Assembly (NCBI GenBank): GCA_964579325.1
Contig: CAZOHN010000175.1
Span: 1 to 7,649, forward strand
Length of the DNA: 7,649 nucleotides
Source: CAZOHN01 sp964579325
Lineage (GTDB): Bacteria; Pseudomonadota; Alphaproteobacteria; Rhodobacterales; Rhodobacteraceae
Reading direction: 5' to 3'
Below are positions 1 through 6,307 of this stretch, one piece after another (the first letter of the stretch is position 1; every line of letters begins with the position of its first letter). The translations under genes were made by a program, and so were the position numbers. The notes under the pieces are model-generated. The model saw nothing but the letters and a program-made list of their open reading frames with translations. It was not told the DNA's origin and did no database searches.

Positions 1-103
1 CTGCCACGGCGTCGAAAAGCGGCGCGGCGTTCACCTTCAGCCAGTCGAACACCACCTGCGCGGTGCGGCCTACCGGGATCTTCGTCTCTGTCAGCCAGTC
101 CAT
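1..103 (-). CDS. choW: Choline ABC transporter permease, N-terminal fragment
   Basis: Only the first 34 codons are inside the window; the gene continues past the left edge. The visible start reads MDWLTETKIPVGR, followed by a hydrophilic to amphipathic stretch (QVVFDWLKVNAAPLFDAV). This is the cytoplasmic lead-in typical of ProW/ChoW-type permeases of quaternary-amine importers, before the first membrane segment. The ATG at 103-101 is preceded by a purine-rich GAGCGGGG (weak ribosome binding site). It lies 51 bases downstream of the choX stop, in the same orientation, so the two genes almost certainly share a transcript. ChoW would form the inner-membrane channel that receives choline from ChoX, powered by an ATPase (choV) expected further left. 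The identity rests mainly on the choX neighbour, because the fragment itself is short. Confidence 0.8.
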   Translation of the reverse strand, partial: MDWLTETKIPVGRTAQVVFDWLKVNAAPLFDAVA

Positions 104-120
104 GCCGCCCCGCTCGGTTC

Positions 121-145
121 ACGCCCCGGCGGGAAGCCGGGGCGT
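121..145 (-). repeat. Intercistronic hairpin between choX and choW
   Basis: There is a perfect 10-bp inverted repeat, ACGCCCCGGC and GCCGGGGCGT, around a 5-base loop. It lies 9 bases past the choX stop and 17 bases before the choW start. It is very GC-rich and has no T-tract after it on the minus strand, so it is not a classic full terminator. By analogy with other binding-protein-dependent transporter operons, such a hairpin can protect the upstream mRNA from 3' decay or end part of the transcription, giving more binding protein than permease. The structure is seen directly; the role is inferred. Confidence 0.7.
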
Positions 146-154
146 CGCCTCAGG

Positions 155-1075
155 TTACTGGAGCGCTGCCGCGACCGCCGCCTTGGCGTCGCCGCCGTCC
201 TTGGTGGTCACGCCGTCGAGCCAGGCTTCCCATGTGGCGGGATTGGCGGCGAGCCAGGCCTTGGCGGCCTCGACCGGGTCGGTGTTGTCGTTGAGGATCG
301 CGCCCATGATCTCGTTCTCCATCTGGAGCGAGAAGCCGAGGTTCTGCAGGAACTTGCCGGTGTTGGGGCATTCGGTGGCGTAGCCCTTGCGGGTGTTCGT
401 CGCGACGATGGCGCCGCCGAAGTCCGGGCCGAACCAGTCGTCGCCGCCGGCGAGGTAGGTGAGCTCGAAGCTCGAGTTCATCGGGTGCGGTTCCCAGCCG
501 AGGAACACGATCGGCTCGCCGCGCTGGTCGGCGCGGGCCACCTGGGCGAGCATCCCCTGTTCGGAGCTTTCCACCACGTCGAAGCCCGTCAGCCCGAAGG
601 CGTCGGCCGCGATCATGTCGAGGATCAGCCGGTTGCCGTCGTTGCCCGGCTCGATCCCGTAGATCTTGCCCTCAAGCGCGTCCTTCTGGGCGGCGATGGC
701 GGCGAAGTCGGTGATGCCGAGAGCGGCGCCTGCGGCGTTGGTCGCCAGCGTGTACTTCGCGCCTTCGAGGTTGGTACGCACGGTCTCGACGGTGCCGGCC
801 TCGCGGTAGGGGGCGATGTCGGCCTCCATCGTCGGCATCCAGTTGCCGAGGAAGACGTCGATGTCGCCCTCGGCGAGGCCGGTATAGGTGACGGGCACGG
901 AGAGAACCTTGGTCTCGGTCTCGTAGCCGAGCGCCTCGAGCACGATCGAGGTGGCGGCGGTGGTGGCGGTGATGTCGGTCCAGCCGACGTCGGAGAAGAT
1001 GACCTTGTCGCAGTTGGCCGAGGCAGCCGTCGCCGCGACGAGGGCGAGGGCCGAGAGGGTCAGTGTGTGGCGCAT
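155..1075 (-). CDS. choX: Choline-binding periplasmic protein of ABC transporter
   Basis: A 306-residue protein that captures choline in the periplasm and delivers it to ChoW/ChoV. Residues 1-20 form a signal peptide ending in ASA, before Asn21-Cys22. The choline-box residues known from Sinorhizobium meliloti ChoX (as I recall Trp43, Asp45, Trp90, Tyr119, Asn156, Trp205) all appear at a constant offset of 11: Trp32 and Asp34 (GWTDI), Trp79 (FLGNW), Tyr108, Asn145 (PGNDGN) and Trp194 (LGWEPHP). Cys22 and Cys236 could form a disulfide. The frame is open upstream to 1396, but the ATG at 1075 is the start: the signal peptide begins there, AGGGAG sits about 10 bases upstream, and the extension would cross the promoter and overlap betI. 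The gene is divergent from betI and leads the choXW(V) operon. Choline specificity (rather than betaine or proline) is supported by the conserved cage and by the bet neighbours. Confidence 0.95.
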   Translation of the reverse strand: MRHTLTLSALALVAATAASANCDKVIFSDVGWTDITATTAATSIVLEALGYETETKVLSVPVTYTGLAEGDIDVFLGNWMPTMEADIAPYREAGTVETVRTNLEGAKYTLATNAAGAALGITDFAAIAAQKDALEGKIYGIEPGNDGNRLILDMIAADAFGLTGFDVVESSEQGMLAQVARADQRGEPIVFLGWEPHPMNSSFELTYLAGGDDWFGPDFGGAIVATNTRKGYATECPNTGKFLQNLGFSLQMENEIMGAILNDNTDPVEAAKAWLAANPATWEAWLDGVTTKDGGDAKAAVAAALQ

Positions 1076-1207
1076 GGGCCGGGCTCCCTGTTGACACGTT
1101 TTTTCTGCATGAAACGGCCTGAGCGTCCGAAACGCAACCGTCTTGGTTTTGCGAGGGTGCTTTTTGTTGATTGACGAGTCAATAAAGAATCCGCCAGACT
1201 GCGCCCC
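1076..1207. promoter_or_regulatory. Divergent choX/betI promoter region
   Basis: These 132 bases separate the choX and betI start codons and are more AT-rich than the flanking genes (T/A runs near 1098-1104 and 1160-1166). They must hold both promoters. TTGACG (1171-1176, plus) and TTGACT (1182-1177, minus) are -35-like hexamers lying inside the operator palindrome, one for each direction. For betI, CAGACT at 1195-1200 is a weak -10 candidate at 18-bp spacing. I see no good -10 for choX. GAAACG occurs twice (1111 and 1129), with no known meaning. The promoter assignments are tentative. Confidence 0.6.
1167..1186. promoter_or_regulatory. Probable BetI operator
   Basis: A 20-bp imperfect palindrome, TTGATTGACGAGTCAATAAA, pairs at 8 of 10 positions, with a perfect core ATTGAC-GA-GTCAAT (1170-1183). 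It resembles the BetI operators of other proteobacteria, which as I recall have a core like ATTGAACGTTCAAT. It sits 22 bases before the betI ATG and overlaps -35-like hexamers on both strands, so bound BetI could block both choX and betI transcription until choline releases it. The palindrome is seen; binding by BetI is inferred from motif likeness and location. Confidence 0.75.
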
Positions 1208-1789
1208 ATGCCGAAGGTCGGAATGGAACCCCTGCGCCGCGACGCGCTTGTCCGCGCCACGATCACCGAGATCGGGCGGGCGGGATCGCTTGACGTGACG
1301 GTGGCCCAGATCGCGCGGCGGGCAGGGATGTCGTCGGCGCTGGCGCACCACTACTTCGGGTCGAAGGAGCAGATCTTCCTCGCCGCGATGCGCCATGTCC
1401 TGACGATCTACGGGGCGGAGGTGCGCGGCGCGCTGGCGGCGGCGGAGGGGCCGGAGGGGCGGGTGCGCGCGGTGATCCGCGCGAGTTTCTCGGAAGGGTC
1501 GTTCCGGCGCGAGGTGGTGTCGGCCTGGCTGAACTTCTACGTGCTGGCGCAGACCTCGGCCGATGCCGCGCGGCTTCTGCGGGTCTATCAGCGGCGGCTC
1601 AGGACCAACCTCGTCGCGGGGCTCAGGCCGCTGATGGCGGCGCGGGCGGGCGAGGTGGCCGACCGGCTCGCCGCGGCGATCGACGGGGTCTACCTGCGCG
1701 AGGCGCTGGCGGGCCGCGCGCCCGACCGGGCGGCGGCGGTGCGGATCGTCGAGGGGGTGCTCGACGACGCCAAGGGGAGGAGGCCATGA
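1208..1789 (+). CDS. betI: Choline-responsive TetR-family repressor
   Basis: A 193-residue DNA-binding repressor of the choline-to-betaine genes; the length matches the BetI family (about 195). The N-terminus MPKVGMEPLRR is the hallmark BetI start and fixes the ATG at 1208, although no clear Shine-Dalgarno precedes it. The TetR helix-turn-helix spans roughly residues 30-55 (VTVAQIARRAGMSSALAHHYF), followed by GSKEQIF. The C-terminal helical domain, which binds the inducer and forms the dimer, carries the family-typical VVSAWLNFYV segment (103-112). It is the first gene of betICBA, and its stop overlaps the betC start (ATGA, 1786-1789), so the two are translationally coupled. It is likely autoregulated through the palindrome at 1167-1186. 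Alternative: the ATG at 1223, with an AAGG upstream, would remove conserved residues. Confidence 0.95.
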   Translation: MPKVGMEPLRRDALVRATITEIGRAGSLDVTVAQIARRAGMSSALAHHYFGSKEQIFLAAMRHVLTIYGAEVRGALAAAEGPEGRVRAVIRASFSEGSFRREVVSAWLNFYVLAQTSADAARLLRVYQRRLRTNLVAGLRPLMAARAGEVADRLAAAIDGVYLREALAGRAPDRAAAVRIVEGVLDDAKGRRP

Positions 1790-3300
1790 GCGGAGCGCGG
1801 CCCAACATCCTGATCCTGATGGTGGATCAGCTTACGGGGACGCTGTTTCCCGATGGGCCGGCGGACTGGCTGCACACGCCGAACCTTGCGCGCCTCGCCG
1901 CGCGGTCGGCGCGCTTTGCCAACGCCTATTGCGCCTCGCCGCTCTGTGCACCGGCCCGGGCCTCGTTCATGTCGGGGCAGTTGCCCTCGCGCACGCGGGT
2001 CTACGACAACGCCGCCGAATTTGCCTCGGCGATCCCGACCTACGCCCACCACCTGCGGCGGGCGGGCTACCAGACCTGCCTGTCGGGCAAGATGCATTTC
2101 GTCGGGCCGGACCAGTTGCACGGGCTGGAGCAGCGGCTCACGACCGACATCTACCCCGCCGACTTCGGCTGGACGCCCGACTACCGCAAGCCCGGCGAGC
2201 GGATCGACTGGTGGTATCACAACATGGGGTCGGTGACGGCCGCGGGCGTGGCCGAGATCACCAACCAGCTCGAATACGACGACGAGGTGGCCCATTTCGC
2301 GGTGCAGAAGGTCTATGACCTGGCCCGTGGCCACGATGCCCGGCCTTGGTGCCTGACGGTGAGCTTCACTCATCCTCACGACCCCTTCGTGGCGCGGCGG
2401 CGATACTGGGATCTCTACGAGGGCTGCGACCGGCTCCTGCCCGAGATCGCGGCCATGCCCTACGAGGCGCATGACCCGCACGCCCGCCGCATCTTCGACG
2501 CAAACGACTGGCGTAACTACGACATCACGCCCGATATGATCGCCCGCGCGCGGCGCGCCTACTTCGCCAATATCTCATACGTGGACGACAAGATCGGCGA
2601 GTTGATGGCTGCACTGGAGGCAACGCGGCAGGAGGCCATCGTGGTGTTCCTGTCGGACCACGGCGAAATGCTGGGCGAGCGGGGCCTGTGGTACAAGATG
2701 AACTTCTACGAGGGCTCGGCGCGCGTGCCGCTGATGATCGCGGCGCCGGGGCTGGTTCCCGGCCGGGTAGACGCGGCCGTCTCGGCTATCGACATAGTGC
2801 CGACGATTGCCGAGCTTGCGGGTGTGTCGCTGGACGAGGTGCTGCCCTGGACGGATGGCGAGAGCCTTGTGGGTCTGGCAGGCGGCGGCGTGCGGACGGC
2901 GCCGGTGGCGATGGAATATGCCGCCGAGGCCACGGTTGCCCCGATGGTCGCGCTGCGGCACGCAAACTTCAAGTACACCGCCTGCGCCGTTGATCCTGAA
3001 CAGCTTTTCGACCTTGCGACTGACCCGCGCGAGCTGGTGAACCTTGCCGGGGACCCGGACCATGCGGCAGTGGTGGCGAGCTTCCGGGCCGAGGCCGCGC
3101 GGCGGTGGGACCTGCCGCGCTTCGATGCGGAAGTGCGCGAAAGCCAGGCGCGGCGGCTCGTGGTCTACGAGGCGTTGCGGCAGGGCGGCTACTACCCATG
3201 GGACTTCCAGCCGCTCCAGCGCGCGTCCGAGCGCTACATGCGCAATCACATGGACCTGAATGTTGTGGAAACAAATCAGAGGTTTCCGAGGGGAGAATGA
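1786..3300 (+). CDS. betC: Choline sulfatase
   Basis: A 504-residue cytoplasmic type I sulfatase (no signal peptide) that hydrolyses choline-O-sulfate to choline and sulfate, feeding BetA. The sulfatase signature Cys54-Ala-Pro-Ala-Arg58 supplies the cysteine that is converted to formylglycine; this needs a formylglycine-generating enzyme or similar activity elsewhere. Metal-site residues are visible at Asp14 (MVDQ) and Asp291-His292 (LSDHGE), with Lys304 (LWYK) and His104 (KMHF) as likely sulfate-binding residues. Trp129 matches a choline-contact Trp that I recall from the S. meliloti enzyme. The tail from about 455 (RRLVVYEALRQGGYYPWDF, then MRNHMDLNVVETNQRFPR) is the C-terminal domain special to choline sulfatases and separates this protein from general arylsulfatases. 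The start overlaps the betI stop, and GGGGAGGAGG lies just upstream. The stop overlaps the betB start. Confidence 0.96.
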   Translation: MSGARPNILILMVDQLTGTLFPDGPADWLHTPNLARLAARSARFANAYCASPLCAPARASFMSGQLPSRTRVYDNAAEFASAIPTYAHHLRRAGYQTCLSGKMHFVGPDQLHGLEQRLTTDIYPADFGWTPDYRKPGERIDWWYHNMGSVTAAGVAEITNQLEYDDEVAHFAVQKVYDLARGHDARPWCLTVSFTHPHDPFVARRRYWDLYEGCDRLLPEIAAMPYEAHDPHARRIFDANDWRNYDITPDMIARARRAYFANISYVDDKIGELMAALEATRQEAIVVFLSDHGEMLGERGLWYKMNFYEGSARVPLMIAAPGLVPGRVDAAVSAIDIVPTIAELAGVSLDEVLPWTDGESLVGLAGGGVRTAPVAMEYAAEATVAPMVALRHANFKYTACAVDPEQLFDLATDPRELVNLAGDPDHAAVVASFRAEAARRWDLPRFDAEVRESQARRLVVYEALRQGGYYPWDFQPLQRASERYMRNHMDLNVVETNQRFPRGE

Positions 3301-4751
3301 TGCGGGCAGACCCGAGCGCGAGCCATTTCATCGACGGCCGGTATCACGAGGATGCGGGCGGTGAAGCCATCCCCGTGCTCTACCCCTATACCGGGGCGGA
3401 GATCGCGGTTGTCCACGAGGCGACGCCTGCGGTGATCGAGGCCGCGCTGGCGGCGGCAGCGCGGGCGCAAGGGCCGTGGGCGGCGCTGAAGCCGGTGGAG
3501 CGGGGCCGGGTGCTGATGCGCGCGGCGGCGATCATCCGCGAGAGGGCGGAGGACCTCGCGCGGCTCGAGACGCTGGACACCGGCAAGCCGATTTCGGAGA
3601 CGCGGGTGGCGGACTGGCCCTCGGGGGCGGATGCGCTGGAGTTCTTCGGCGGGCTTGCGGGGACGTTGACCGGCGAGACGATCCCGCTGGGTGGCGACTG
3701 GGCCTATACGCTGCGGGTGCCGCATGGCGTGGCCGTCGGGATCGGGGCGTGGAACTACCCCAGCCAGGTGGCCTGCTGGAAGGCTGCGCCGGCATTGGTG
3801 ACCGGCAACACGATGGTGTTCAAGCCCTCCGACGTCACGCCCCTCGGCGCGCTCAAGCTCGCGGAAATCCTGGTGGAGGCGGGTGCGCCTGCGGGCGTGT
3901 TCAACGTGGTGCAGGGGCGCGGCGCGGTGGGGGCGGCACTGGTGCAGGATGCGCGGGTGCGCAAGGTGTCGCTGACCGGCTCGGTGCCGACGGGGCGCAA
4001 GGTTTACCAGATGGCGGCCGAGGGGCTGCGCCACGCGACGATGGAACTGGGCGGCAAGTCGCCGCTGATCGTCTTTGCCGATGCCGACCTCGATGCGGCG
4101 GTGGGCGCGGCGATGCTGGGGAACTTCTATTCGGCCGGACAGGTCTGCTCGAACGGGACGCGGGTCTTCGTGGAACGGCAAGTGCGCGAGGCGTTCCTTG
4201 CCAAACTCGCCGAACGGACGGCGGCAATGGTGGCAGGCGATCCGCTGGACGAGGCCACCACGCTCGGCCCGCTGGTGAGCGAAGTCCAGCGCGACAAGGT
4301 GCTGGAGTATATTGCGAAAGGGAAAGCCGAGGGGGCAAACGCGGTCGGAATCGCGCCGGAAATGCCGGGAATGGGATGGTTTGTCCCGCCCGTCATCTTC
4401 GCCGGCGTGACCGACAGGATGACGATCGCGCGGGAGGAGATCTTCGGGCCGGTCATGTGCGTCCTCGACTTCGACACCGAGGAGGAGGTTCTGGCCCGCG
4501 CCAATGCGACCGACTACGGGCTGTCGGCCGGTGTGTTCACCCGCGACCTTGCGCGCGCGCACCGCATGGTGGCGCGGCTTCAGGCCGGGACCTGCTGGAT
4601 CAACGCCTACAACCTGACGCCGGTCGAGGTGCCCTTCGGCGGCTCGAAGATGTCCGGCGTCGGGCGCGAGAATGGGCGCGCGGCGCTCGAGCACTGGACC
4701 GAGGTGAAGTCGGTCTACGTCGGAATGGGAGGCGTCGATGCGCCCTGGTGA
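3297..4751 (+). CDS. betB: Betaine aldehyde dehydrogenase
   Basis: A protein of 484 residues (483 if the adjacent ATG at 3300 is used) that oxidises betaine aldehyde to glycine betaine with NAD(P)+. Aldehyde dehydrogenase landmarks are all present: Asn153 (AWNYP), Lys176 (FKPS), the nucleotide-binding SLTGSVPTG (225-233), general base Glu250 (MELGGKSP), catalytic Cys284 (GQVCSNG), Glu381 (EEIFGP), and the C-terminal NAYNLTPVEVPFGGSK. The frame is open back to 3105, but that stretch lies inside betC and lacks family sequence; the ATGATG at 3297-3302 after GAGGGGAG is the start. AGGGG spacing (3 versus 6 bases) slightly favours 3300, while 3297 gives the ATGA overlap with betC. One odd stretch is at about 346-368, where the usual loop before the FVEPT-type motif is about four residues shorter than in the S. 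meliloti protein as I recall it, and the motif reads FVPPV. Confidence 0.96.
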   Translation: MMRADPSASHFIDGRYHEDAGGEAIPVLYPYTGAEIAVVHEATPAVIEAALAAAARAQGPWAALKPVERGRVLMRAAAIIRERAEDLARLETLDTGKPISETRVADWPSGADALEFFGGLAGTLTGETIPLGGDWAYTLRVPHGVAVGIGAWNYPSQVACWKAAPALVTGNTMVFKPSDVTPLGALKLAEILVEAGAPAGVFNVVQGRGAVGAALVQDARVRKVSLTGSVPTGRKVYQMAAEGLRHATMELGGKSPLIVFADADLDAAVGAAMLGNFYSAGQVCSNGTRVFVERQVREAFLAKLAERTAAMVAGDPLDEATTLGPLVSEVQRDKVLEYIAKGKAEGANAVGIAPEMPGMGWFVPPVIFAGVTDRMTIAREEIFGPVMCVLDFDTEEEVLARANATDYGLSAGVFTRDLARAHRMVARLQAGTCWINAYNLTPVEVPFGGSKMSGVGRENGRAALEHWTEVKSVYVGMGGVDAPW

Positions 4752-4757
4752 GCGGTG

Positions 4758-6229
4758 ATGGAAGCCGATTTCGTCATTGTCGGCGCGGGCTCGGCNNNNN
4801 NNNNNNNNNNNNNNNNNNNNNNNNNNNNNNNNNNNNNNNNNNNNNNNNNNNNNNNNNNNNNNNNNNNNNNNNNNNNNNNNNNNNNNNNNNNNNNNCGGGC
4901 GCGACCGGCTGGGGCTATGCCGACGTGCTGCCCTATTTCCGGCGGATGGAGAATTGGCACGGGAGCGTGACCCCGAGCGAGTGGCGCGGCACAGACGGGC
5001 CTCTGCATGTCACCCGCGGGCCGCGCACCAATCCGTTGTTCCGCGCCTTCGTCGAGGCCGGGGCGCAGGCGGGCTATGGCGTGACCGAGGACTACAACGG
5101 CCACCGCCAGGAGGGCTTCGGCGCGATGGAGGCGACGATCTGGCAGGGCCGGCGCTGGTCGGCGTCCAACGCCTACCTGCGGCCCGTCATGGCGACGGGG
5201 CGTTGCACGGTGGTCCGGGGGCTTGCCGCGAAGGTGGTGATAGCCGAGGGCCGCGCACGGGGCGTCGAGATTGTCCGGGGTGGCGCCCGCGAGGTGATCT
5301 CGGCCCGGCGAGAGGTCGTGATCGCGGCCTCCTCGATCAACACGCCGAAGCTCCTGATGCTATCGGGGATCGGGCCGGGGGCGGAGTTGCAGAGCCACGG
5401 CGTGCCGGTCCTGGCCGACCGGCCGGGTGTCGGCGCGAATCTGCAGGACCACCTCGAGGTCTATGTCCAGTTCGCAGCGAAGGAACCGATCACGCTCTAT
5501 CGCTACTGGAACCTTCTCGGGAAAGCCTATGTCGGCGCGCGGTGGATGCTGAACCGGACCGGGCCGGGCGCCTCGAACCAGTTCGAAAGCACGGGTTTCA
5601 TCCGGTCGTCGGCCGGGATCGACTATCCCGACATCCAGTTCCATTTCCTGCCGCTGGCCGTGCGCTATGACGGCAAGGCTGCGGTGAAGGGGCACGGGTT
5701 TCAGGCCCATGTCGGGCCGATGCGGTCAAAGTCGCGCGGGGCGGTGACGCTGCGGTCGGGCCGGGCCGAGGACGCGCCGCTGATCCGGTTCAACTACATG
5801 AGCCACGAGGACGACTGGACCGAGTTCCGCGCCTGCCTTCGCCTCACGCGCGAGATCTTCGCCCAGCCCGCGATGGCGGCGCATGTGGCGCGCGAGTTGC
5901 AGCCGGGGCCGGGGTACGACACCGACGAGGAGCTTGACGCCTTCGTGCGGGAGCATGCCGAAAGCGCCTATCACCCCTGCGGCACGGCGCGGATCGGGCG
6001 GCGCGACGACCCCGGCGCGGTGGTCGACCCGGAATGCCGGGTGATCGGCGTGGACGGGCTGCGGGTGGCGGATTCGTCGATCTTCCCGCGGGTGACCAAC
6101 GGCAACCTGAACGCCCCGTCGATCATGGTGGGCGAGAAGGCGGCCGATCACCTGCTGGGCCGCGCGCCGCTGGCTCCGGCCAACCTCGAGCCTTGGGCGC
6201 ATCCGGGATGGCGCACGGCCCAGCGATAG
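4758..6229 (+). CDS. betA: Choline dehydrogenase, interrupted by assembly gap
   Basis: A membrane-associated FAD flavoprotein of the GMC oxidoreductase family that oxidises choline to betaine aldehyde. Before the gap only 12 codons and 2 bases are seen (MEADFVIVGAGS, the start of the FAD dinucleotide fold). After it, 443 residues follow from 4898 (GATGWGYADVLPYF) to the TAG at 6227-6229. GMC signature 2 reads SSINTPKLLMLSGIG (about 5330-5374). The active-site His is in YHPCGT (codon 5972-5974) and the second conserved residue is Asn in GNLNAPS (6110-6112). Against E. coli BetA as I recall it, about 97 residues are missing, including GMC signature 1; the full length would then be about 554 residues, normal for BetA. 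The frames differ on the two sides only because the N run is a placeholder. The start lies 6 bases after the betB stop; a GTG at 4755 is an alternative. Confidence 0.93.
4796..4895. other. Assembly gap of exactly 100 N inside betA
   Basis: This is a run of exactly 100 undetermined bases, the usual placeholder for a scaffold gap of unknown size. The left side ends two bases into codon 13 of betA and the right side begins at codon position 2 of a later residue. An intact gene therefore needs a missing length that leaves remainder 2 on division by 3, which 100 does not. Alignment to remembered E. coli BetA suggests about 293 bases. Confidence 0.97.
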
Positions 6230-6249
6230 TGGTGTAGCGTTAACTGGGC

Positions 6250-6264
6250 TTAACCAAAGGTTAA
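6250..6264. promoter_or_regulatory. TTAA-N7-TTAA palindrome, candidate CtrA site
   Basis: TTAACCAAAGGTTAA is a perfect 6-bp inverted repeat with a 3-base centre. It also fits the alphaproteobacterial CtrA full-site pattern TTAA-N7-TTAA exactly. A further TTAAC lies at 6240-6244. The segment is sharply AT-rich in an otherwise GC-rich window, 44 bases upstream of the nuclease start and 20 bases past the betA stop. As a hairpin it lacks a T-tract, so it is a poor terminator candidate. CtrA binding is an inference from the pattern only. Confidence 0.45.
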
Positions 6265-6275
6265 AATCACGCTTG

Positions 6276-6300
6276 CCCTGAGGCCCGCAAGGCCGCAGGG
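6276..6300 (+). promoter_or_regulatory. Hairpin covering the nuclease gene ribosome binding site
   Basis: The arms CCCTG-A-GGCC (6276-6285) and GGCC-G-CAGGG (6291-6300) pair around the loop CGCAA, with a single internal A/G mismatch. The AGGG at 6297-6300, in the 3' arm, is the only good Shine-Dalgarno for the ATG at 6308 (7-base spacing). If folded, the hairpin would hide it. No T-tract follows, so termination is less likely. The structure is seen; a control function is inferred. Confidence 0.55.
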
Positions 6301-6307
6301 TGAAGCC

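Noticed and set aside
485..1174. 229-codon plus-strand frame opposite choX
   Set aside because: The translation is low-complexity Gly/Asp/Val-rich, typical of the antisense frame of a GC-rich gene. The minus strand encodes a clear ChoX with conserved ligand residues.
1076..1396. N-terminal extension of choX to 1396
   Set aside because: The extension would run through the divergent promoter and into betI, and would bury the signal peptide inside the protein.
1690..2481. 263-codon minus-strand frame across the betI/betC junction
   Set aside because: No recognisable domain, Arg/Pro/His-rich, and it lies over two well-supported genes.
3105..3296. Upstream extension of betB into betC
   Set aside because: The added residues are a shifted reading of the betC C-terminal coding sequence. 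The family N-terminus begins at 3297/3300, right after a ribosome binding site.
3276..4694. Long open frame of 472 codons on the minus strand opposite betB
   Set aside because: It is rich in Arg, His and Pro, resembles no family, and mirrors the high-GC third-position bias of betB. It is an antisense shadow.
3476..6229. A single 917-codon protein running from within betB through the N gap into betA
   Set aside because: Its first part is an out-of-frame reading of betB and the frame crosses only undetermined bases. Only the part after 4897 is real (betA).
6250..6300. Intrinsic terminator for the bet operon
   Set aside because: Two hairpins are present, but neither is followed by a run of T, so termination cannot be claimed from sequence.
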